Below are positions 50,367-58,091 of a stretch of DNA of 64,000 bases, one piece after another (position 1 is the first letter of the stretch; every line of letters starts with the position of its first letter). The DNA lies in NCBI GenBank assembly GCA_028702895.1, contig JAQVNZ010000002.1:1-64000 (forward strand). The letters are read 5' to 3'. The notes below the pieces were generated by a model. The model was not told the origin of the DNA. It searched no databases and saw nothing but the letters and a program-made list of their open reading frames with translations. The translations under genes and the position numbers were made by a program. This stretch comes from Candidatus Iainarchaeum sp. GTDB taxonomy: Archaea > Iainarchaeota > Iainarchaeia > Iainarchaeales > JAAZKV01.

Positions 50367-51317
50367 TTAAGAAATAATCTTTTTCTTTATTTTTTTGGTT
50401 GATTTTTTTATGAAATGTGTTTTATTATTATTTAAAATTAGATATAACATTGTGGTTACATTAAGTTGTATAATTAATAAATATCCTGCAATTAAATAAA
50501 GTGGCGTCATTAACAAATTATAAGTTGGATCAAACATTAAATTTAATCCAAGCGTTTCTGCTTGTTCTATTGCTGGGGGAGTAATTGCTGTTAATGTAGA
50601 ATATGCTGTCAAAGGCATTGTAAAAATAAGTGTAATAACATAAATTATTGTAAAAAAAACTACTTGAATAACTATAATGTTTAGAATGTTATTTTTTGTA
50701 ATATTCCAAGATTCGTTTAGCGCTTTTTTTATTTCACCAGTTTGCACTATGGAAATTTGTGATAAACTTAATCTGATTAATTGATAAGAAATTATTGCAA
50801 AATAAAGTAATCCCATTAGAAACCCGATTAAAATTAATATGCTTCCAAGTGCTAGGTTTGTTAGAATAGTAAATATTCCAATTGATAATACAGCTATTGA
50901 AATTATTCCTATTAATAAAAATTTTATTTTAAATAAAGATAGGCTTGCTGTTAAAAATATTATTAATGGCATTAACAAGAATTTAATATATTGTATTAAA
51001 TCTAATTTTTTAGTTTTAATTTTTTTTGTATTTAATATTTCTTGTGTTATTTTATATTCAAAAAAAACTATAATTAAACTAATTGGCATAGAAATAATGA
51101 TTATTAATAAAACAAAATTTACTATTGTTTGAATAAAATCAATTGGTTGGTTTTCTATTATGCTTGTGGAAAAATAATTAATTAAACCCAAATATCCTAA
51201 AAAGAAAATTAGGTAGATTATAGTTATTATTATTAAATATTTTTTTAATTTTTTGATTTTTAAAAAATCAATTAAACTAAATTTAAAAATTTCATTAATG
51301 CTTTTGCCTAAATCCAT
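50367..51317 (-). CDS. Polytopic membrane protein (six or more helices), unknown
   Basis: A 316-aa integral membrane protein. Helices lie near 27-50, 67-88, 112-130, 136-160, 163-185, 210-235 and 270-292. The segment ALNESWNITKNNILNIIVIQ between helices is like the conserved ALxxSWxLxKxN box of the GDPDase-membrane-domain/DUF975-type families, which are also linked to DUF4013. No catalytic residues are seen. It is probably in one unit with the following DUF4013 gene or with the surface protein; the gaps are 123 and 142 bp. Confidence 0.75.
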   Translation of the reverse strand: MDLGKSINEIFKFSLIDFLKIKKLKKYLIIITIIYLIFFLGYLGLINYFSTSIIENQPIDFIQTIVNFVLLIIIISMPISLIIVFFEYKITQEILNTKKIKTKKLDLIQYIKFLLMPLIIFLTASLSLFKIKFLLIGIISIAVLSIGIFTILTNLALGSILILIGFLMGLLYFAIISYQLIRLSLSQISIVQTGEIKKALNESWNITKNNILNIIVIQVVFFTIIYVITLIFTMPLTAYSTLTAITPPAIEQAETLGLNLMFDPTYNLLMTPLYLIAGYLLIIQLNVTTMLYLILNNNKTHFIKKSTKKIKKKIIS

Positions 51318-51412
51318 ACTATATTATTGTCTTTTAAGTATTTAAATAATTAAGTATTCTAATAAATTAAATTTTTTTGCGAATAAAGATTTTTATTTTA
51401 AAAAAAGAAAAA

Positions 51413-51430
51413 GTGAAGCTTTCGCTTCAC
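51413..51430 (-). terminator. Intrinsic-type terminator after the DUF4013 gene
   Basis: On the minus strand GTGAAGC-GAAA-GCTTCAC forms a perfect 7-bp stem with a GNRA loop, 10 bp after the stop codon, and is followed by TTTTTCTTTTTTT. This is the best terminator in the window. Confidence 0.8.
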
Positions 51431-51440
51431 AATTTATTAA

Positions 51441-52097
51441 TTATTTGTATGCTTCAGCTACTAAAGTTATAAAGAACACGTATATTACGAATCCTAATAC
51501 TGCTGAAACGATATAGAATATTGCTCCTGCTCCTAAAAGTGCTCCTAGCATATTCATTAATTGTGCAGGGTCTACCATTAATGTTGGTAACAATGCTGCT
51601 CCAAATATTGCTATTAGTATTCCTGAAACAAGTCCTGATATTATCATTGAGATAATTGCGGCTACTATTACTGCAATTATGAAATCAGGTTTCATTGCTT
51701 TTTTTACTAGTTCTGGAACATTAATTGCTGCTACTATACTTTTAGTTTTTGCTAGAGTTAATACTCCTGAAACCATTATGAACATGAATACTATCATCCA
51801 AACAAAAGCCAAAATTGGGCCTATGATAGGAATGAATGCTAGAATTGTTGCAACTATTGTGAATAGTATTCCGTGAATAAATAATGTTACTATTGCTTTT
51901 AAACTATCAACAACTAATTCCCCAAAATTTTCAAATTTTGGTAATTTTTTGTCACCTTTCATAGTTTTGCTAGCAAGTTTCAATATGTATCCTGGAATTG
52001 TTAATATGTTAACAAGCGGTATTATCATTAAAATCATACCTATTGCTAGTGTTTTCATATCTCCAAATGGTTTTTTTATTGCTGTTTGTAAATCCAT
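51441..52097 (-). CDS. DUF4013 family membrane protein
   Basis: A 218-aa protein with a soluble N-terminal start (DLQTAIKKPFGDMKT) and helices near 15-38, 66-110 and 140-215. IPGYILKLASKTMKGDKKLP and KFENFGELVVDSLKAIVTLF are the conserved DUF4013 box; AINVPELVKKAMKPDFI is a second. DUF4013 proteins are widespread in archaea and of unknown function. A good Shine-Dalgarno (GGAGGTAA) precedes the ATG, suggesting strong expression. Confidence 0.9.
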   Translation of the reverse strand: MDLQTAIKKPFGDMKTLAIGMILMIIPLVNILTIPGYILKLASKTMKGDKKLPKFENFGELVVDSLKAIVTLFIHGILFTIVATILAFIPIIGPILAFVWMIVFMFIMVSGVLTLAKTKSIVAAINVPELVKKAMKPDFIIAVIVAAIISMIISGLVSGILIAIFGAALLPTLMVDPAQLMNMLGALLGAGAIFYIVSAVLGFVIYVFFITLVAEAYK

Positions 52098-52165
52098 TTT
52101 ATTACCTCCTTTGCCTTTTACTTTATTATATCATGCAAAAACCCATATTTAAAGGTTCTTGTTTG

Positions 52166-53314
52166 TCAACCTTTACAATTAATAATTGGTTTTAGTTTTT
52201 TTAATATTTTAATACTTTTTTCTTGGGCCTTCATAACTTCATCTATTTTTTTGTAAGCAAAAGGACTCTCATCAATAGTTTTGTTTTCAATTGTTGCAGT
52301 AATTCCGCGCATAGTTTTTTGGAATTCTGTTAAATTAATAGTTTCTTTAGCTTGTCTTTTAGACATGCTTCTTCCTGCTCCGTGGCTCGATGATTCTAAA
52401 AAATCTTTATTTCCTTTTCCAATTACTAAATAACAACCATCTCGCATATTTGCGGGAATAACTCCTTTTTCTCCTTTTTTACTAGGGGTAGCTCCTTTTC
52501 GATGAATAAATTTATTTGTTTTTCCAATTCTTTCTGCGTGATTATGATTTTTATTAGTCCAAATATTCCATTTTAATTTTTCATTTAAAATCAATTCAAT
52601 AATATTTAAAACATTTTTTGTCATTTCTATTCTATTAAGTAAAGCAAATTCTAAACAAAAATCTAAAATATTTAAATATTCTTTTCCTAGAATGCTATTT
52701 GTTTTTATTGCAAAAGTTCTCTCTGCATTTCCTGTTGCATTTTGTAATTCCATAGCCTTTTTCATATAATGTCCTGCAATACGATGGCCTACATGTCTTG
52801 ATCCGCTATGAATTATTAACCAAACCTCGTCTTTATAATAATCTATTTCAATAAAATGATTTCCGTGTCCTAGTGTTCCTAAATTACTTAAAGCTTTTCG
52901 TTTTAACCATTTTAATAATTCTTTATCATGTTCTTTTTTTTCTAATTTTTTTAATAATTCTAAAAAATCTTTTTTTGTTTCTTTGCTTACTTTATGTTCT
53001 GCGTTTAATTTGCCTAATCCCATAGGGATATTTGAATTAATTTCATCAAATATTTTTTTCCTGTTTTTTTTAATTTTTTCTAAAATATTTTTTCCACTAA
53101 TCTTTGTAGCAGTTACACCACAACCAATATCATATCCTACCCAAGAAGGTACAACAAAATCTTTTGTTATTAGAACTGCGCCAATAGGGGCCACGTAACC
53201 AAAATGTGCATCAGGCATTAATGCGCCATCTATTACAAATTCTTCTTTTAAACAATCCGTGAATTGTTTTAAAGTAGGCTCGTCAATATTTTTTGCGAAA
53301 ATTTTATTCATCAT
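52166..53314 (-). CDS. rtcB: RtcB 3'-phosphate RNA ligase
   Basis: A 382-aa GTP-dependent ligase that joins tRNA exon ends after intron removal. YDIGCGV holds Cys65 of the manganese site; GHGNHFIEI, SGSRHVGHRIA and NHNHAERIG add the His ligands, and SSHGAGRSMS contains the guanylylated His. It is shorter than the roughly 480-aa archaeal RtcB and nearer to the compact form. The intron-bearing tRNA-Leu at 30578-30706 is one likely substrate. It is downstream of the arrestin-like gene and a 30-bp repeat array. Confidence 0.96.
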   Translation of the reverse strand: MMNKIFAKNIDEPTLKQFTDCLKEEFVIDGALMPDAHFGYVAPIGAVLITKDFVVPSWVGYDIGCGVTATKISGKNILEKIKKNRKKIFDEINSNIPMGLGKLNAEHKVSKETKKDFLELLKKLEKKEHDKELLKWLKRKALSNLGTLGHGNHFIEIDYYKDEVWLIIHSGSRHVGHRIAGHYMKKAMELQNATGNAERTFAIKTNSILGKEYLNILDFCLEFALLNRIEMTKNVLNIIELILNEKLKWNIWTNKNHNHAERIGKTNKFIHRKGATPSKKGEKGVIPANMRDGCYLVIGKGNKDFLESSSHGAGRSMSKRQAKETINLTEFQKTMRGITATIENKTIDESPFAYKKIDEVMKAQEKSIKILKKLKPIINCKG

Positions 53315-53363
53315 AAATTATTTGGGTTAAATAATGTTTAAAATAGTGTTTAAATATTTTATT

Positions 53364-53453
53364 TTAAATTACTATTTGAATTTGGCATATTTCTTAAATT
53401 ACTATTTGGTTTTGGTATATTTTTTAAATTATTAGTTAGTTTTTTAGGTTTGG
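53364..53453. repeat. Three tandem 30-bp repeats upstream of rtcB
   Basis: TTAAATTACTATTTG begins copies at 53364 and 53394, and a diverged copy (TTAAATTATTAGTTA) begins at 53424. Copies one and two differ at only a few positions. The array fills most of the 148-bp gap upstream of rtcB. Confidence 0.8.
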
Positions 53454-53462
53454 TTTTTTTAG

Positions 53463-53978
53463 TTAGGTGATATTTATTTGGATTTTTTTCCCAACATCAA
53501 TTCCTTTTGGTATATCTAGTTTTGCTTCAATAAACCATTTTGTGTATTGATTGCCAATTGTGAACATTTTTAGAGTATTTGCTATTCCACTCATTGGTCC
53601 TTCCATTTTACTTTGTGTGTTTTGGTTTGGCACATTTATTTTAAAATCATAATTATATTCTTGTATTCCATATTCTTTTTCACCATCTATTTGTTGTGTG
53701 AATTCAAATGCTCTAGTAGTTGTTTTACTAGTTCCTATTCCGCCAATACTAGTACTGGTTTTTCTTCCGCTTATTGGTTGCATTCCAAACACGCCTATTC
53801 CGCCAATATTAGCATTTTGTGTTGTTTGTTCTGCAAATATTGTTAGAAATATTCCCTTTGCGTTAGCTGGTTTTTTTAATTTCATTTTAAGATTTCCTTC
53901 TATTACTTCTCCTTGTGTAAAATTAAATTTGTTTAAATTTAATTCTATTTTTCCTTTTTCAAATAAACCAAATACCAT
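53463..53978 (-). CDS. Arrestin-like fold protein (Spo0M-like)
   Basis: A 171-aa beta-sandwich protein. GKIELNLNKFNFTQGEVIEGN and KMKLKKPANAKGIFLTIFAE match the N-terminal arrestin-like domain of Spo0M and related sporulation-control proteins; a Gly/Thr/Ser-rich loop follows, then IQEYNYDFKINVP and KWFIEAKLDIPKGIDVG. It has no membrane segment, so it likely acts as a cytosolic adaptor. Family assignment is from pattern only. Confidence 0.7.
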   Translation of the reverse strand: MVFGLFEKGKIELNLNKFNFTQGEVIEGNLKMKLKKPANAKGIFLTIFAEQTTQNANIGGIGVFGMQPISGRKTSTSIGGIGTSKTTTRAFEFTQQIDGEKEYGIQEYNYDFKINVPNQNTQSKMEGPMSGIANTLKMFTIGNQYTKWFIEAKLDIPKGIDVGKKIQINIT

Positions 53979-54120
53979 TTTTGTGCAACTCCTTTAACTA
54001 ATTTATAGATTAGTGTTGTTTTGGGGTATTTAAACTTTTTTAAAAATAGTTATGTATACACTTTTGTGTTTTGTTAAGATGAATTATTTTATTAGAATTA
54101 ATTTTAAAAGAATTATTTCT

Positions 54121-54429
54121 TTATGCTTTTATTTCTATTTCAAGGTGTACTTCTTCTGGTATTTCTACTCGCATAACTCTTTTTAGTGTTCTTTCGTCAG
54201 CTTGGATGTCAAGTAATCTTTTATGAATTCTTAATTGCCATCTCTCGTATGTTTCTGTTCCACCACCACAAGGACTTTTTCTTGTTGGTATAATTAGTTT
54301 TTTTGTAGGTAATGCTATTTTTCCTGAGTGTTTTGCTCCAGTTCGTTCTGTAACATCTAGTATTTTATTGCATATTTCTTCTAGTTTTTTATAATCTGTA
54401 CTTGATAATTTTATTCTTGCTGTTTGCAT
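54121..54429 (-). CDS. rps10: Ribosomal protein S10 (uS10)
   Basis: A 102-aa small-subunit head protein. TARIKLSSTDYKKLEEICNK, GKIALPTKKLIIPTRKSPCG and the ending RVEIPEEVHLEIEIKA are conserved. I chose ATG 54429, the GTG at 54438 being in AGGTGA. It follows EF-1A as usual for archaea. Confidence 0.97.
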   Translation of the reverse strand: MQTARIKLSSTDYKKLEEICNKILDVTERTGAKHSGKIALPTKKLIIPTRKSPCGGGTETYERWQLRIHKRLLDIQADERTLKRVMRVEIPEEVHLEIEIKA

Positions 54430-54459
54430 TTGTTTCACCTACTTTTTTATATTAAATAT

Positions 54460-54500
54460 AAAATTGATGTGAAGAATAGCCCTCACACCAAATCAATTTT
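54460..54500 (-). other. Hairpin between EF-1A and uS10
   Basis: AAAATTGAT (54460-54468) pairs with ATCAATTTT (54492-54500), 9 bp. Inside, GTGA (54469-54472) pairs with TCAC (54483-54486) with a 5-nt bulge. It lies 3 bp after the EF-1A stop. It may stabilise or process the EF-1A mRNA and does not exclude read-through to uS10. Confidence 0.5.
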
Positions 54501-54503
54501 CAT

Positions 54504-55769
54504 TTATTCTTTTTTTTCTACTTCCAAAATTATTCCTGCTGCTACGGTTTGACCCATATCTCTTATTGCGAATCTTCCTAATTGTGGAAATTCAGAGAAT
54601 TTTTCAGCACAAACTGGTTTTACTGGAACAATTTTTACTATTGCAGCATCTCCTGTTTTTAAGAATTTTGGATTTACTTCTGCTACTGCTCCTGTTTTTG
54701 GATCCAATCTTTTTTGGATTTCAGTTAATGTCATTGACATTTGTGCAGTGTGTAAGTGGAATACTGGAGTGTATCCTACTGGTATTGCTGTTGGATGATT
54801 TAATACAACAATTTGTGCAGTAAATGATTTTACTACTGTTGGTTTATTTGTTACTGGTCCAATTACATCTCCTCTTGCAATATCTTGTGTTCCGATTCCT
54901 CTTATAGAGAATCCAATATTGTTTCCAGGTCTAGCTTCAGATAATTTTTCGTGGTGTTCTTCAATATCTTTTACTTCTCCTTCTTTTCCAGAAGGCATTA
55001 CCACTACTTTTGTACCTGATTTTAAGATTCCTGTTTCAACTCTTCCAACTGGAATTGCTCCAACACCTTTTATATTGTAAACATCTTGAACTGGTATTCT
55101 TAATGGTTTATCAATTGGTGATGGTGGTGCGATTAAATCGTCCAAAGTTTCTAATAATGTTTTTGGAGCATATTTTAAGTTATCAGTTTTATTAACAACA
55201 TTATCTCCTTTCCATGATGAGATTGGTACAACTTTTATATTATCTGGTTTGTATCCAACTCCTAATAACATTTTTGTCATTTGATCAGCAACTTCTTTGA
55301 ATTTTGCTTCTTCATAATTTACTTCGTCCATTTTGTTAACGGCTACTACTACTTGTCTAATACCCATTACTTGTGCTAGGAAGGCGTGTTCTTTTGTTTG
55401 AGGTTGTGGTCCTTCTTTACATGCAACTACTAATACAGCAGCGTCTGCTTGTGAAGTTCCTGTTATCATGTTTTTTACGAAGTCCCTGTGTCCAGGTGCA
55501 TCAATAATTGTAAACATATGTTTTTTTGCTTCGAATTTTTTGTAAGAAACATCTATTGTTACTCCTCTTTCTCTTTCTTCTTTAAGGTTGTCCATCGCGT
55601 ATGCGAAAGCAAATGTTCCTTTACCTTTTTCTTTTGCAATTTCTTCTAGTTTTCTATATTCTTGTTCGCTTAAAGCCCCACCATCATATAATAATCTACC
55701 AACTGAAGTAGATTTACCATGATCAACGTGACCAATGAAAACTATGTTAATTAATTCTTTTCCTGCCAT
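54504..55769 (-). CDS. tuf: Translation elongation factor EF-1A
   Basis: A 421-aa GTPase that brings aminoacyl-tRNA to the ribosome. FIGHVDHGKSTSVGRLLY, DAPGHRDFVKNMITG and AVNKMDEV are the G motifs; archaeal EF-1A features ERERGVTIDVSYKKFE and DRPLRIP-like DKPLRIPVQDVYNIKGVG are present. A strong GAGGTG site precedes the ATG. It has its own promoter. Confidence 0.98.
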   Translation of the reverse strand: MAGKELINIVFIGHVDHGKSTSVGRLLYDGGALSEQEYRKLEEIAKEKGKGTFAFAYAMDNLKEERERGVTIDVSYKKFEAKKHMFTIIDAPGHRDFVKNMITGTSQADAAVLVVACKEGPQPQTKEHAFLAQVMGIRQVVVAVNKMDEVNYEEAKFKEVADQMTKMLLGVGYKPDNIKVVPISSWKGDNVVNKTDNLKYAPKTLLETLDDLIAPPSPIDKPLRIPVQDVYNIKGVGAIPVGRVETGILKSGTKVVVMPSGKEGEVKDIEEHHEKLSEARPGNNIGFSIRGIGTQDIARGDVIGPVTNKPTVVKSFTAQIVVLNHPTAIPVGYTPVFHLHTAQMSMTLTEIQKRLDPKTGAVAEVNPKFLKTGDAAIVKIVPVKPVCAEKFSEFPQLGRFAIRDMGQTVAAGIILEVEKKE

Positions 55770-55847
55770 TTTTTACACCTCGTATTTACCTTCCTTTTAA
55801 ACATAAACCCCATTCTTTTGGGTAACCTTGATTAATTTTCGTTAAAA

Positions 55848-55863
55848 AAGCTTTATAAAGCTT
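55848..55863 (-). promoter_or_regulatory. EF-1A promoter (palindromic TATA element)
   Basis: AAGCTTTATAAAGCTT is a perfect 16-bp palindrome whose centre is TTTATAAA, 79 bp before the EF-1A ATG. Transcription 25 bp downstream would give a leader of about 55 nt. The rest of the 264-bp gap up to the DUF2207 gene is AT-rich. Confidence 0.6.
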
Positions 55864-56033
55864 CTCTTAAATTTCGATTTATTATACTATTTAATTTAGT
55901 TAGAATAGTTTTTTAATTCAATCTTGATTTTTGTTTTTAAAAGTAATACTATTTGCGTGATTTATTTTAATTTTTATAAATATTTTATTTAAATTTTTTA
56001 AATATCTTATTTAACTTTTTATGCGTGTTTGTT

Positions 56034-58004
56034 TTAACCAGCGCCTCCGCCTCCTCCACCGCCTCCGCCCCCACCACTACTTCCTCCTCCACTAAATCCA
56101 CTTGAACCTGATGTGGAATCAGCGTGACTAAATGCACTTGAGAAAGAGTTTCCAATTGAAGCGAAATCTCCTGCTGAAAAAGATGCGTAAGTTCCAACAA
56201 AAATTGTGGAGTTAAAAGAATCTTCTTTTGGAAAAACTAGTTTAATTGCTTTTTCAACAGCTTTTCCTTCGCCTATTGCAGCAGCATAAACAAGATATTT
56301 TTCCCATAACACAATTGAATGTGGGGGTTTATCTTGTATTTTTGTCATATCCTGTAAGAATCTTTTAAAATTATTCCATTTATGGTAGTGAAGTGTGCCT
56401 TTTTTTGTTCGTGAGATTAGTGTTTGAGTAAAAACTATTGGGAAAATTATTGTGCTAAGAATAGCAATTCCAAATCCACCAAAAAAATACAACATTATTA
56501 TATTAAAAATAATTGAGCCTCCAATGTAATAATATAATCCTTTTGGTTTTTCATCAAAATCCATTTTTTTGTATTCTTTTTTTGCTGTTGTTTTCCAATG
56601 TATAAACCATTCTTCTGCAAAAGAGTTGTGGGTTTGTAAAAAAATTTTTATTTTGCTTATTGTTAAACTGTTTGGGGTTTTCTCTTTTTTCTTTTTGATA
56701 ATATGTTTTTCCCAGAGTGTTTGTGAATCATCTTCTGCTATCCGAATTAATAAATCATAAATGTGTTGTTGGCTTGGTTCTAAAGTTATTGTGTTAATTT
56801 TTTCTCTATTTAAATTAATCACAAAATCGTCTTCGTTTTGAGAATTTTTTTCTATGGTTAATAATCCTTTTAATCCAAGATAAAGTATTTCTGCGCCAAT
56901 AACTTTTGCAGAAGGGGTTTTTGAAAAAAAGTTTAATAATAAATTTACTGTTGTTGGAGAATAATCGTAAGGGATATCTCTTTCGTAAATTGCATAATAA
57001 TCAATTTTTGGTTCTTTTCCAAATTTATACCAGCATAAAATAAAAAGTATTGCAGGGACTAAAAAAGAAATTAACATTATTATTTCATTTGTACTTGTGA
57101 AATAAATTATTGGGAAAAATGTTGTAAATATAAAAATAATTATTATTTTAGACAGTCTTGTAAAAAGAATACTTTTTGATTCTTTATAAACAATCATTGT
57201 AATAAAAATCATGGCTATTACAATAAAATAAATAAATATTACAAAATTAAAAATTTTTTGCGGATCATTAAAATTACTATTTGAATTAGGATTTGTTGTT
57301 GTGACTGGGTAAGTTGAATTATTTTCTGTACTTGGATAATTTGGATTATTTTCTTCTTTTATTATTCTTTCTAATGCAAACTCATTTTTTTTATTAATAA
57401 TTAATTGTTCTGCTGGGAATAATAATCTTATTTCAACCCAGCTCTGTGCTGGAATATTAAATGCTTGAAATATTAATTTTTGATTATCAATTAAACCGAT
57501 TTTTCCATTTATTTCAGGGTGTCCCCAAGAGTATACTTCATTTGTATCATTAACTTTTTTTGGTAATAATATAAATCCAGTTAATTCTTTTACTGATTTT
57601 TCCCAACCATTGCCCCACACTTTAAAATAAAATTCGCTTATATCAGAGTATGCTGTTATAGCATTGTTTAATTCATAAGAAATTCTAAAAGTTTTAATTT
57701 CATTACTTGCTTTAAAATACCATTTATATTGAATAGAATTATTTTGTTGAATATTATCATAATTTAATTCTTTTTCTCCATCAAAGATTTTAATATTAGA
57801 ATAATTCCAATATCCTTTGTCTAGGTTACGATAAGCAAAACTAAACTCGCCATTAAAATTAAATGTAACATATTCGTTAACAAAAATAGTCCCAGTTTCT
57901 GTAATATCAAATTCAACATTAGCTTTATCAATAGTGTAACTTTTAGAACTAGCAAATGAAATTAGGATAATTAAGAAAATAATTAGAAAAATCTTTTTGT
58001 TCAT
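56034..58004 (-). CDS. DUF2207 family membrane protein
   Basis: A 656-aa protein. A signal peptide (1-20) is followed by the DUF2207 domain (EFDITETGTIFVNEYVTFNF, EFSFAYRNLDKGYWNYSNIK, NAITAYSDISEFYFKVWGNG). A helix lies near 250-272, more near 285-330, then a cytoplasmic region with a Lys-rich loop, two helices near 500-540, and the tail SGFSGGGSSGGGGGGG-type Gly/Ser run that is typical of this family. Function is unknown; the family is common in bacteria and archaea. It separates EF-2 and EF-1A, normally adjacent. Confidence 0.92.
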   Translation of the reverse strand: MNKKIFLIIFLIILISFASSKSYTIDKANVEFDITETGTIFVNEYVTFNFNGEFSFAYRNLDKGYWNYSNIKIFDGEKELNYDNIQQNNSIQYKWYFKASNEIKTFRISYELNNAITAYSDISEFYFKVWGNGWEKSVKELTGFILLPKKVNDTNEVYSWGHPEINGKIGLIDNQKLIFQAFNIPAQSWVEIRLLFPAEQLIINKKNEFALERIIKEENNPNYPSTENNSTYPVTTTNPNSNSNFNDPQKIFNFVIFIYFIVIAMIFITMIVYKESKSILFTRLSKIIIIFIFTTFFPIIYFTSTNEIIMLISFLVPAILFILCWYKFGKEPKIDYYAIYERDIPYDYSPTTVNLLLNFFSKTPSAKVIGAEILYLGLKGLLTIEKNSQNEDDFVINLNREKINTITLEPSQQHIYDLLIRIAEDDSQTLWEKHIIKKKKEKTPNSLTISKIKIFLQTHNSFAEEWFIHWKTTAKKEYKKMDFDEKPKGLYYYIGGSIIFNIIMLYFFGGFGIAILSTIIFPIVFTQTLISRTKKGTLHYHKWNNFKRFLQDMTKIQDKPPHSIVLWEKYLVYAAAIGEGKAVEKAIKLVFPKEDSFNSTIFVGTYASFSAGDFASIGNSFSSAFSHADSTSGSSGFSGGGSSGGGGGGGGGGGAG

Positions 58005-58091
58005 CTAATTAATTTTGTATTAAAGAGTATTTAATATTTTCGAAGAAATTTGGTTTAATATTTTTTGGGTGAATTTATTTTTTTTAAAAAG

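Noticed and set aside
55985..56200. 71-aa frame near the end of the DUF2207 gene
   Set aside because: Alternative frame of the Gly/Ser-rich tail; no support.
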